Assembly (NCBI RefSeq): GCF_009805705.1
Contig: NZ_VSMB01000003.1
Location: 248,001-312,000 of the forward strand
Direction of reading: 5' to 3'
Origin: Ruania rhizosphaerae
GTDB taxonomy: Bacteria; Actinomycetota; Actinomycetes; Actinomycetales; Beutenbergiaceae
DNA: 64,000 bases
A program made the translations under genes and the position numbers. Shown piece after piece: positions 51,244 through 59,460 of the stretch (positions within the stretch are counted from its first letter, which is position 1; the number at the start of each line of letters is the position of its first letter). The notes under the pieces are model-generated. The model was not told the origin of the DNA. It saw only the letters and a list, made by a program, of their open reading frames with translations, and made no database searches.

Positions 51244-51525
51244 CTAGTCGTCCAGGCCGAGGGCAAAGGCCGCTTCGAGATCGTGCCGGGAGTATGCCTG
51301 GAATGCGATGTAGGTCCGAGTGCGGACCACACCGGCAACCTTGGAGATCCGATCGGCGATGACGTCGGCCAGCATGTCGTGCTGGGCGACACGCACGACG
51401 GCGATGATGTCGACGTCGCCGGTCGTCGAGTAGGCCTCGGTGACGCCCGGAAGCTCGGCCACCTGACCGGCGACTTCCGGGATCCGATCGGCTTCGACGT
51501 CGATGTGGACGATCGCCGTGATCAT
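51244..51525 (-). CDS. stand-alone Lrp/AsnC effector (RAM) domain
   Basis: A 93-residue protein consisting only of the ligand-binding half of Lrp/AsnC regulators: ITAIVHIDVEADRIPEVA, the glycine turn TTGDVDIIAVV and the last strand TYIAFQAYS. No DNA-binding domain is present. Such stand-alone domains form decamers or dimers that bind amino acids in other bacteria; the ligand here is unknown. Its place next to trpD is conserved by recall in many actinobacteria and suggests, without proof, an amino-acid-sensing role. AAGGAGCC precedes ATG 51525. Confidence 0.88.
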   Translation of the reverse strand: MITAIVHIDVEADRIPEVAGQVAELPGVTEAYSTTGDVDIIAVVRVAQHDMLADVIADRISKVAGVVRTRTYIAFQAYSRHDLEAAFALGLDD

Positions 51526-51562
51526 GTGCGGCTCCTTCGGGGTGAGTGGATGAGTTGTCCCA

Positions 51563-53482
51563 TCATGCCGCGCCGGAGGAGCCTCTGGTGGCAGGCGAGG
51601 CTGCGACAGCGGACGGGGAGCCGACGACGGGACCGACGGCGATGCCGTCGGCTACCGGTCCCAGCACCTCCTGCTCGGTCTGACTGATGATGAGCTCCTG
51701 CAGCCGGGGCAGGAGCGCCGAGGCTCCGTGTACCGGAAGCGCCCAGCCCGCACCCGTAGCACGTCCGGTCTCACCGCTGATGTCGAGCTCGACCAGCCGT
51801 GTTCCGGGGCGTTCCAGCCAGCGCAGGACCAGTTCGGTCTCCTCGGCGGTCGCAGGACCCGGACGGCCTGCCGGTGGGCTGACTTCCTCACCGCTCGCGG
51901 CGAGCGCCCGCACCACACCCATGACGGGAGCACCCCGGCCGCTGACGGCTGTACCGGCGAATCGTCCGTACCGCAGGAGCAGCAGTTCCCAGCCACCACC
52001 GCCGTGGCGCCGGGCCGCGATCAACTGGCGCGCTGCGCGGAGCCCGTCGTGCCGTTCAGTGCGGGATGCCGCCCGGAGGTAGGCAACCAGTTCGTCTCGC
52101 CGCCGCGCGGCCTCCTCGTAGCGTTGATGCCGGGACAGTCGCATGATCGCCGCTCTGGCGGCCGCGACAACGCCGGAGGCATCGCCGCTGAGAGCAGCCT
52201 CTGCCCGCTTCACCCGTGCGGCGTACTCGGATGTGTCGTGCACGCACGGCGCCACGCACGAGCCCATCTCGGCGAGCACGCAGGCAGATGCTGTCGGTCG
52301 TGGCGTGGCAGGTAGTCGCTGGCTACACGTACGCAACCCGGTGGCGGCCACGATGGCGGCGACTGCCAGCTCAGCCTGGCTACGGGAGTTGAACGGGCCG
52401 ATCGCGCGGCCGGCCGCCTCAGCCGGGACGTTCCGGACGATTGACAGTCGAGGGTGTGGTTCATCGGTCAGACGCACCCAGGGCTGCTTCTCGGGTGAGC
52501 GGGAACGTCTGTTGTACGGCGGCCGGTATATCGCTATCGCACGCAGCTCCCGCACGGCGGCCTCGAGCTCTGTCGCGCACGGTACCGGTCTGACCGCTGT
52601 GGCCAGATCGATCATCTCGGCGATCCGTCGTCGCTTCTCCGCCGCTGTGAAGTAGCTACGGACACGCCGGCGAAGGTTGACAGCGGTACCGACGTAGAGC
52701 ACATCGCCGGTCGGGCCGAGGAACTGATAGACGCCGGGTCCGGTCGGAAGGCCGTCTGCGAGGCTGGCCTTGCGACGGCGGGTCGCAGGTACGGGATCGG
52801 CAGCGGTGGTCAGGTCCTCCACATGTGTGACCCCGAGGCCCGCCATCCGGCTCAGGAGCCCGTGCAGGACATCGACAGTGGCGCGTGCGTCCGTCAGGGC
52901 CCGGTGGTCCGGGGCCGTGACAGCCCCGAACAGACGCGCCAGACTCGCCAGCTTGTGGTTCGGGGACTCGTCCCTGGTGACCACCCTGCGCGCCAGCGCC
53001 ACAGTGTCGACAATCTGCGGTCGAGGCCAGGGCAGGTCCATCTGCTCGCACGCTGCCCGGAGGAAGCCGACGTCGAACCTCGCATTGTGGGCCACCAGGA
53101 TCGCGCCCCGGGAGAACTCCAGGAAGGCCGGAAGCACCTCGGAAATCCGTGGCGCCGACGTCACCATCGCGTTCGTGATCCCGGTCAGCACCGTGATGGT
53201 GGGAGGGATGCCCATTCCGGGGTTGACCAGGGTCTGGAACTCGCCGACCGTCTCACCGCCGCGCACCTTGACCGCTCCGATCTCGGTGATGGCACTTTCC
53301 TTCGGTGAGCCGCCCGTGGTCTCCAGGTCGACGACGACGAAGGTCGCCTCCACCAACGGCGTCCCGATCTCGTCGAGGCCCAGCTGTACCGGACGGGCGC
53401 CGGCGGCAACGGACGCTCCGGGGTCCTCAGGTTGCAGCAACCGACCGCCGACGGCGGGACGAAGCAGGTTCTCGATCATCAC
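51563..53482 (-). CDS. DEDD exonuclease fused to a UvrC-like GIY-YIG domain
   Basis: A 639-residue fusion. Residues about 45-210 are a DnaQ-type 3'-5' exonuclease with ExoI VVDLETTGG, ExoII VAHNARFDVGFL and ExoIII HRALTDARATVDVL. Residues about 245-330 are a GIY-YIG nuclease-like domain (GVYQFLGPTGDVLYVGTAVN, then RRRVRSYF), as at the UvrC N-terminus; a UVR-like helical segment follows (HQRYEEAARRRDELVAYL). The UvrC C-terminal nuclease is absent. It matches actinobacterial proteins such as Rv2191 (recalled), also called Cho-like, probably in DNA repair. Two ATGs (53482, 53479) are possible starts; TAGCGT lies 8 nt upstream. Confidence 0.9.
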   Translation of the reverse strand: MMIENLLRPAVGGRLLQPEDPGASVAAGARPVQLGLDEIGTPLVEATFVVVDLETTGGSPKESAITEIGAVKVRGGETVGEFQTLVNPGMGIPPTITVLTGITNAMVTSAPRISEVLPAFLEFSRGAILVAHNARFDVGFLRAACEQMDLPWPRPQIVDTVALARRVVTRDESPNHKLASLARLFGAVTAPDHRALTDARATVDVLHGLLSRMAGLGVTHVEDLTTAADPVPATRRRKASLADGLPTGPGVYQFLGPTGDVLYVGTAVNLRRRVRSYFTAAEKRRRIAEMIDLATAVRPVPCATELEAAVRELRAIAIYRPPYNRRSRSPEKQPWVRLTDEPHPRLSIVRNVPAEAAGRAIGPFNSRSQAELAVAAIVAATGLRTCSQRLPATPRPTASACVLAEMGSCVAPCVHDTSEYAARVKRAEAALSGDASGVVAAARAAIMRLSRHQRYEEAARRRDELVAYLRAASRTERHDGLRAARQLIAARRHGGGGWELLLLRYGRFAGTAVSGRGAPVMGVVRALAASGEEVSPPAGRPGPATAEETELVLRWLERPGTRLVELDISGETGRATGAGWALPVHGASALLPRLQELIISQTEQEVLGPVADGIAVGPVVGSPSAVAASPATRGSSGAA

Positions 53483-53552
53483 CGGGCACGCTACGCGCCA
53501 CCGGTGACATCACCGCTGCCGACACCCCAGGCCAGTCGCCCGACCCACCAGG

Positions 53553-55361
53553 TCAGTTGCCCGTGCGCTCCGCCGCAGCCTTGGCATACAGCGCCTCGAT
53601 CGTCTCGGCGTAGTCAGCCAGCACGAGTGAACGCTTCACACTCATCTTCGGGGTCAGATAGTCGGCCACGGTGAAGTCCTCGGTAAGAATCTCGTACTGT
53701 CGTACCGATTCTGCCCGTGAGACCGCGGCGTTGGCGTGGTCGATCGCGGACTGCAGCGCTTCCCGGACCTGTGGGTGCTGCGCGGCCTCGTCGACCGGCA
53801 TCTCTGGCAGGCCCTGGTTCGACAGCCAGGTCGGCAGCATCTCGGCGTCGAGAGTGACCAGCGCCGCGACGAACGGTCGCTGATCACCGATCACGACGCA
53901 CTGGCTCACGAGAGCATGCGCCCGGATCTTGTCCTCGAGCTGCGAGGGAATGACGTTCTTCCCTCCGGCGGTGACGATGATCTCCTTCTTCCGGCCGGTG
54001 ATCCGCAGGTAGCCGTCCTCGTCGATCTCACCGAGGTCGCCGGTACGGAACCAGCCGTCGGTGAACGCCTCGGCGGTGGCCTCGGCGTTGTCGTGGTAGC
54101 GACCGAAGACGGCGATGCCTTTCGCCAGGATCTCGTCGTCCTCGGCGATCCGCAGGCTGATTCCCGGCAGCGGGGGGCCCACCGTCCCGATCTTCGAACG
54201 GGCGGGCACGTTCACAGAGACCGGGGCTGTGGTCTCGGTGAGCCCGTAGCCCTCGAGCACCGTGACGCCGACTCCGCGGAAGAAGTGGCCCAGCCGCTCG
54301 CCTAGTGGAGCGCCGCCGGAGATCGCGAACTCGACCTGGCCACCGAGGGCGGCCCGGATCTTGTGCAGCACCAGCTTGTCCGCGAGTGCGTACTTGGTGC
54401 GCAGGGCGAACCCGGGGCCGCCTTCGTCCAGCGAGCGTGAATAGGCCGTGGACACTCCAGCCGCCCACTGGAAGATCTTGATCTTCCCGCCGGCGGCAGC
54501 CTTCTGCTCGGAGGAGTTGTAGACCTTCTCGAAGACCCGGGGGACGGAGAGGATGAAGGTCGGCCGGAATGCGCCGATGTGCGACAGGAGCGTCGTCGGA
54601 TCGCCCACGTGACCGATGGGAACGCCTGCGCAGATCGTCAGTACCGAGACGAGCCTGGCGAAGACATGCGCCAGGGGCATGAAGAGCAAGGTGCGGGCGT
54701 TGTCGTGCAGGATTTCCTTGCCCAGCGCGGCGCACGCGTTGCGCGTGAGCTCGACGAAGTTGCCGTGGCTGAGCTCGACTCCCTTCGGCAACCCCGTCGT
54801 GCCCGACGTGTAGATGATCGTCGCCAGATCGCCGAGCCGGAGGGCGTCGTACCGCTCGCGCACGGCGTCGGGTGTGACATCGGAACCGTCGGCGGTGAGC
54901 TGGTCGAGGGCGCCGTCGTCGAACACCCAGACGTCATCGAGGCCGGACTCCCCGGCGGCCTCCCGGGCGAGTGCGGCGAGCTCAGCGGTCTCGGCGAAGA
55001 CCCGTCGCGCCTTGGAGTCGGACAGGATCCACGCGGCCTGCTCGACCGAGGACGTCTCGTAGATCGGGACGGTCACGCCCCCGGCGTACCAGATCGCGAA
55101 ATCGGCGATCGTCCACTCGGCGCGGGTGCGTGACAGGATCGCCACCCTGTCACCTGCCTGCATCCCTCCGGCGACCAGCCCCCGCGCCACACCGAGGACC
55201 TGCTCGTGCAGTTCCTGGGCGGTGACAGGCGTCCAGCTCCCACCGTCGGGCAATTCGAGCAGCACCCGCCGCGGATCCTGCGAGGCCCAATCGACCAGGA
55301 GGTCAGGAATCGCCAGCTCATCGGGCGTGGTGACCATCAGCGGGACGTCGACCTCATTCAT
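53553..55361 (-). CDS. long-chain fatty acyl-CoA ligase (FadD15-like)
   Basis: A 602-residue AMP-forming acyl-CoA synthetase. The P-loop-like motif YTSGTTGLPKG, the SGGAPLGERLGHFFRG segment, GYGLTETTAP and the hinge-plus-catalytic-lysine region GWFRTGDLGEIDEDGYLRITGRKKEIIV are complete. It fits the FadD15/long-chain group with MPLAHVFARL. ATG 55361 has AAGGAG eight bases upstream. It may feed acyl-CoA to beta-oxidation, lipid synthesis or the OleA enzyme at the left end, but no direct link is visible. It is downstream of a small membrane-protein gene on the same strand. Confidence 0.93.
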   Translation of the reverse strand: MNEVDVPLMVTTPDELAIPDLLVDWASQDPRRVLLELPDGGSWTPVTAQELHEQVLGVARGLVAGGMQAGDRVAILSRTRAEWTIADFAIWYAGGVTVPIYETSSVEQAAWILSDSKARRVFAETAELAALAREAAGESGLDDVWVFDDGALDQLTADGSDVTPDAVRERYDALRLGDLATIIYTSGTTGLPKGVELSHGNFVELTRNACAALGKEILHDNARTLLFMPLAHVFARLVSVLTICAGVPIGHVGDPTTLLSHIGAFRPTFILSVPRVFEKVYNSSEQKAAAGGKIKIFQWAAGVSTAYSRSLDEGGPGFALRTKYALADKLVLHKIRAALGGQVEFAISGGAPLGERLGHFFRGVGVTVLEGYGLTETTAPVSVNVPARSKIGTVGPPLPGISLRIAEDDEILAKGIAVFGRYHDNAEATAEAFTDGWFRTGDLGEIDEDGYLRITGRKKEIIVTAGGKNVIPSQLEDKIRAHALVSQCVVIGDQRPFVAALVTLDAEMLPTWLSNQGLPEMPVDEAAQHPQVREALQSAIDHANAAVSRAESVRQYEILTEDFTVADYLTPKMSVKRSLVLADYAETIEALYAKAAAERTGN

Positions 55362-55428
55362 GGCTGGCTCCTTCGGCAGAGACGTGACGAGTGCCCACAC
55401 TGTAAACCGTGAGCACACAGATGTGCGG

Positions 55429-55875
55429 TCAGACGACGGCACCGTCGTCGGAGTCGTCGCGCGAGCGCGGCATCCGCCACAGCAGGACCAACCAGCCGAC
55501 GACTGATCCCATGATAGCCGTCAGGTACACCCATGAGGGTGCTGAGGGCCAGACGATCAGAAAGATCACCGTCGCCACCGGGCCACCGAGGGCGGCCAGC
55601 CACGCCAGTGTCGGCAGCGGGTCGCTCCCACGCAGTGGGGGTGGGTCCGGGGGGACGAAGCCCGTCTCCTCACCGTCTTCGGCCACCTCGTAGTCGCGAG
55701 GCCCCGACGGCGCAGCACCGGTCTCGTCCGGACCGGTGACGGGCTCGTGATCATCCTCCGTACCGAGGTCGCCGAGTTGAGCGGTCAGCTCGGCCCATCG
55801 CTGCTCGACCTCACGGTCGGACGGCTGCGGCGACGAGCGTCCTGGCTCACGCTCGTCCGGATCAGGCTCGGGCAT
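55429..55875 (-). CDS. acidic two-helix membrane protein
   Basis: A 148-residue protein: a long acidic, Pro-rich N-terminal region (about 85 residues, including REVEQRWAELTAQLGDLG, a short helix), then two transmembrane helices (TLAWLAALGGPVATVIFLIV and WVYLTAIMGSVVGWLVLLW) and a short basic/acidic tail. This layout is common among uncharacterised actinobacterial proteins; I recognise no family. ATG 55875 lies 6 nt after a TACAGT box. It is upstream of the acyl-CoA ligase with 67 nt between them. Confidence 0.75.
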   Translation of the reverse strand: MPEPDPDEREPGRSSPQPSDREVEQRWAELTAQLGDLGTEDDHEPVTGPDETGAAPSGPRDYEVAEDGEETGFVPPDPPPLRGSDPLPTLAWLAALGGPVATVIFLIVWPSAPSWVYLTAIMGSVVGWLVLLWRMPRSRDDSDDGAVV

Positions 55876-55887
55876 GACTCCACTGTA
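55876..55887 (-). promoter_or_regulatory. leaderless-type promoter of the acidic membrane protein gene
   Basis: TACAGT at 55887-55882 on the minus strand, 6 nt before ATG 55875. Confidence 0.5.
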
Positions 55888-56062
55888 CGGCGCAGCCGCT
55901 GCAGCGACGAGCGTCCACGGGTGGGGGAGCCGGGTGTCATCGGGGTCGCGCCGTCCATGTGGGCGACACATGGAGGCGACGCCGGATCAGTAGCATGAGA
56001 GACGGAACCGAGCGAAGTACGACGGGTCCATGTGCCTCCCCACCCTCATCGAAAGGTCGAGA

Positions 56063-57301
56063 ATGTCACAGAACGCTCCGATCCGCCGGATCGCACTGCT
56101 CACCGCGGGCGGATTCGCGCCCTGCCTGTCCGCTGCCGTCGCGGGCCTGGTGCGTCGCTACGGAGACGTTCTCCCGGATGCGGAGATCATCGCCTACCAA
56201 TACGGCTACCACGGGTTGCTGACCGGTAACTACGTCGTCGTCGACGAGGCCGCACGTGAGGCGATCGACGTGCTGGACAGATTCGGAGGCTCCCCGATCG
56301 GGAACAGCCGGGTGAAACTCACCAACGCCAAGGATCTCGTCAAGCGCGGTCTGGTCGAGGAGGGTGAGGATCCGTTGCAGGTCGCTGCAGAACGACTGCG
56401 CTCCGACGGCGTGGACGTGCTCCACACCATCGGCGGCGATGACACCAACACCACGGCTGCGGATCTGGCCGCCTATCTGGAGCAGAACGACTACCACCTG
56501 ACCGTTGTGGGCCTGCCCAAGACGATCGACAACGACATCGTGCCGATCCGGCAGTCACTGGGCGCGACGACGGCGGCTCAGCAGGCCTCACGTTTCGCTC
56601 AGAACATCATCGGCGAGCACCGGTCCAACCCGCGCATGCTGATCGTGCACGAGGTGATGGGGCGTCACTGCGGATGGCTGACGGCCGCGGCAGCGCGGGA
56701 CTACCGGAACTGGTGGCAGGAGCAGACGTGGAACCCGGCGTTGGGCCTGACCCAGGAGCGGTGGGATATCCACGCGGTCCTGCTGCCCGAGTTGAAGGTC
56801 GACCTGCAGGCTGAGGCCACCCGATTGCGCGCCATCATGGATGAGGTCGGCAACGTCAACATCTTCCTGTCCGAAGGGGCCGGTGTACCGGAGATCGTGG
56901 CGGAGCTGGAAGCCGCGGGCGAGGAGGTCAAGCGGGATCCGTTCGGTCACGTCATGCTCGACACGATCAATCCGGGTGCGTGGTTCGCCAAGCAGTTCGC
57001 CGAGCTGATCGGTGCCGAGAAGGTGATGGTGCAGAAGTCCGGCTACTTCTCCCGATCCGCGCCCGCGAACGAGGAGGATCTCACGCTGATCCGTTCCATG
57101 ACGGACTTCGCCGTCGACACGGCGATGGCAGGGGAGTCGGGCGTGATCGGGCACGATGAGGAGAACGGTGACCAGCTCGCCGCGATCGCGTTCCCGAGGA
57201 TTGGCGGAGGAAAGGCGTTCGACGTCTCCGCTGACTGGTTCGTCGACCTGCTCGCTCAGATCGGCCAGCCGCTCGTGCCGGCGGAAACCACTGGCCACTG
57301 A
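56063..57301 (+). CDS. pfp: pyrophosphate-dependent 6-phosphofructokinase
   Basis: A 412-residue phosphofructokinase using PPi to phosphorylate fructose 6-phosphate reversibly. The donor-site motif is GGDDTN (Gly124-Gly125-Asp126-Asp127), where ATP enzymes have GGDGS, and Lys153 in PKTIDND occupies the second position that blocks ATP; together these predict PPi use. MGRHCGWLTAAAA is the sugar-phosphate-binding region. The N-terminus TAGGFAPCLSAAV is the usual variant of this clade. ATG 56063 is preceded by GAAAGG. The gene has a leader and is followed by a hairpin before the DAHP synthase. Confidence 0.92.
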   Translation: MSQNAPIRRIALLTAGGFAPCLSAAVAGLVRRYGDVLPDAEIIAYQYGYHGLLTGNYVVVDEAAREAIDVLDRFGGSPIGNSRVKLTNAKDLVKRGLVEEGEDPLQVAAERLRSDGVDVLHTIGGDDTNTTAADLAAYLEQNDYHLTVVGLPKTIDNDIVPIRQSLGATTAAQQASRFAQNIIGEHRSNPRMLIVHEVMGRHCGWLTAAAARDYRNWWQEQTWNPALGLTQERWDIHAVLLPELKVDLQAEATRLRAIMDEVGNVNIFLSEGAGVPEIVAELEAAGEEVKRDPFGHVMLDTINPGAWFAKQFAELIGAEKVMVQKSGYFSRSAPANEEDLTLIRSMTDFAVDTAMAGESGVIGHDEENGDQLAAIAFPRIGGGKAFDVSADWFVDLLAQIGQPLVPAETTGH

Positions 57302-57319
57302 GGGCAGCCCAAGCACGAT

Positions 57320-57368
57320 CACGTGCGGTGTCCCGGTGCCCATGCGCAGGAGCCGGGCACCGCACGTG
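57320..57368 (+). terminator. hairpin after pfp
   Basis: CACGTGCGGTG (57320-57330) pairs perfectly with CACCGCACGTG (57358-57368); the loop can fold further (CCCGG/CCGGG). Confidence 0.55.
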
Positions 57369-57422
57369 GCGGCCGCTGGCCAGGTGAGAGTTGTGCGATT
57401 CGGGTCCGGCCGCCGTCGCACG

Positions 57423-57435
57423 TATCCTGGGGCGC
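57423..57435 (+). promoter_or_regulatory. leaderless-type promoter of the DAHP synthase gene
   Basis: TATCCT at 57423-57428, 7 nt, then GTG 57436. Confidence 0.5.
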
Positions 57436-58788
57436 GTGAGCGTCCTTCATGATCCAGCTGTCCTGTCCGGTCTCGAGCAGTGGCGCGAGCTTCCGGCTCG
57501 CCAGCAGCCACACTGGCCGGACCCGGCCGCCCTGCATGCGGCCACGGACCGCCTCGAGACCTCACCGCCCTTGGTGTTCGCCGGAGAGGCGGACCGGTTG
57601 CGTGAACAGCTTGCGTCTGCTTCCCGGGGGGAGGCGTTCTTGCTCCAGGGCGGGGATTGCGCGGAGACCTTCAACGAACTCACCGCCGACAATATCCGCG
57701 ACAAGGTCAAGACGATCCTGCAGATGGCGGTCGTCCTCACGTACGGCGCCAGCATGCCGATCATCAAGATGGGCCGGATGGCGGGACAGTACGCCAAGCC
57801 GCGAAGTTCGGACACCGAGTCCCGCGATGGGGTGACGTTGCCCGCCTATCGTGGGGACATCATCAACGGCTACGACTTCACCGAGAAGGCGCGCGTACCG
57901 GATCCACAGCGGTTGCTGGATGCTTATCACAACTCCGCGACCACGCTGAACCTGATCCGGGCATTCACCCAGGGTGGCTTTGCCGACCTGCGACGGGTAC
58001 ACGAGTGGAACCGGGGATTCATGGAGAACCCGGCGTACGCCCAGTACGACGCCTTCGCCGGCGAGATCGACCGTGCGATCCGCTTCATGGCGGCCGCTGG
58101 CGCCGACTTCGACGCGTTGCGGTCAGTGGAGTTCTTCTCCAGCCACGAAGGTCTGCTCCTGGACTACGAGCGCCCTCTGACGCGGATCGACTCACGCACC
58201 GGGCAGCCGTACGACTGCTCGGCACACTTCCTCTGGATCGGCGAGCGGACGCGCCAGTTGGATGGTGCCCACGTCGACTTCTTTGCCCGGGTGCGCAATC
58301 CGATCGGGGTCAAGCTGGGCCCCACCAGTACCGTCGACGACGCGCTCTCGCTGATCGACCGCCTCAACCCCGATGGTGAACCCGGTCGTCTCACCTTCAT
58401 CACGCGAATGGGCGCTTCGAAGATCCGGGACGTGCTACCGGCACTGGTGGAAGGCGTCACCGCAGATGGGCGCCCGGTCACCTGGGTGTGCGATCCCATG
58501 CACGGCAACGGCATCACGTCCGCGACCGGATACAAGACACGCCGGTTCGGTGACGTCATCGAGGAGGTCCGGGGATTCTTCGAGGTGCACCGCGCTCTCG
58601 GAACTTTCCCGGGTGGTCTGCACGTGGAGCTCACCGGTTCCGACGTGACTGAGGTGCTCGGCGGGAGCGAAGAGATCGACGACCATGCCCTGACCAGGCG
58701 GTACGAGACGCTGGTGGATCCGCGACTGAACCACCAGCAGTCCCTCGAGATGGCGTTCCTGGTCGCGGAGATGCTCCGGGGATCCTGA
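57436..58788 (+). CDS. aroG: 3-deoxy-7-phosphoheptulonate synthase, class II
   Basis: A 450-residue type II DAHP synthase, the entry enzyme of the shikimate pathway, condensing phosphoenolpyruvate with erythrose 4-phosphate. Metal and substrate motifs are AFLLQGGDCAETF (metal-binding Cys), GRMAGQYAKPRSSDTE, SSHEGLLLDYE, WIGERTRQLDGAHVDF and CDPMHGNG. The length and N-terminal extension match mycobacterial AroG, which is controlled by aromatic amino acids. GTG 57436 is set by the -10-like box 7 nt upstream. With trpD at 50 kb it marks aromatic amino-acid synthesis in this region. Confidence 0.96.
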   Translation: MSVLHDPAVLSGLEQWRELPARQQPHWPDPAALHAATDRLETSPPLVFAGEADRLREQLASASRGEAFLLQGGDCAETFNELTADNIRDKVKTILQMAVVLTYGASMPIIKMGRMAGQYAKPRSSDTESRDGVTLPAYRGDIINGYDFTEKARVPDPQRLLDAYHNSATTLNLIRAFTQGGFADLRRVHEWNRGFMENPAYAQYDAFAGEIDRAIRFMAAAGADFDALRSVEFFSSHEGLLLDYERPLTRIDSRTGQPYDCSAHFLWIGERTRQLDGAHVDFFARVRNPIGVKLGPTSTVDDALSLIDRLNPDGEPGRLTFITRMGASKIRDVLPALVEGVTADGRPVTWVCDPMHGNGITSATGYKTRRFGDVIEEVRGFFEVHRALGTFPGGLHVELTGSDVTEVLGGSEEIDDHALTRRYETLVDPRLNHQQSLEMAFLVAEMLRGS

Positions 58789-58789
58789 C

Positions 58790-59431
58790 GTGGTGGGGCG
58801 TGGTGAGGGGCGGGATGCGCCGCTCGACCGAGTGCTTCCTCCAGGGCAGCGCTGGCGGTCCGAGCCGGAGCTGATGCACTACGGGCCCGTCCCCCGGCCC
58901 CGGCCTGACCGGTGGGCGTTCACCGTCGGCGGCTCGACAGCGACCGGCCAAGAACACGTCTTCGACTGGTCAGATCTCGCGCGCCTGCCTGTTCACGAGA
59001 TCGTGGCTGACATGCACTGTGCCACGCGCTGGTCGGCACTCGACCAGCGGTGGGCCGGTCCGCGAGCGGCGGACGTGCTGGAGCTGGCGCCGCCGGCCGC
59101 GGACGTCCGATACGTGCTGGTATTCGCAGAGTTCGGCTACGCCGCGAACCTGCAGGTCGATGACTTGCTCTCCGCGCGGACGCTGCTCGCCACGCATATG
59201 AACGGAGAACCGTTGCCGCACGAACGCGGCGCACCGATGCGGTTGATCGTCCCTCACCTGTACACGTGGAAGGGACCGAAATGGGTACGCGGCTGGAACT
59301 ACTTGACGGATGGATCAGCCGAGCTCGGTTTCTGGGAGCAGCGCGGCTACCACCGACGCGGTGACGCGTGGCGTCAGGAACGCTACGCCTACCAGGAAGA
59401 CGGGCCCCGGCCGGGTGAGCCGGTCGGTTGA
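58790..59431 (+). CDS. small sulfite-oxidase-fold molybdopterin protein
   Basis: A 213-residue protein made only of the molybdopterin-binding domain of the sulfite oxidase/YedY family. The molybdenum-ligating cysteine is Cys77 in ADMHCATRWSALD, followed by the conserved RWAGPRAADVLEL and a C-terminal LYTWKGPKWVRG (typical PHLYaWKSaKWvrg pattern). There is no heme domain, no C-terminal dimerisation domain and no signal peptide, so it should be cytoplasmic. GTG 58790 is one base after the aroG stop, so translation is probably coupled. The substrate and electron partner are unknown; protein methionine-sulfoxide reduction is done by periplasmic relatives only. Confidence 0.85.
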   Translation: MVGRGEGRDAPLDRVLPPGQRWRSEPELMHYGPVPRPRPDRWAFTVGGSTATGQEHVFDWSDLARLPVHEIVADMHCATRWSALDQRWAGPRAADVLELAPPAADVRYVLVFAEFGYAANLQVDDLLSARTLLATHMNGEPLPHERGAPMRLIVPHLYTWKGPKWVRGWNYLTDGSAELGFWEQRGYHRRGDAWRQERYAYQEDGPRPGEPVG

Positions 59432-59460
59432 GCAGACCGGCACCGCCGTGCTGAACGCGG

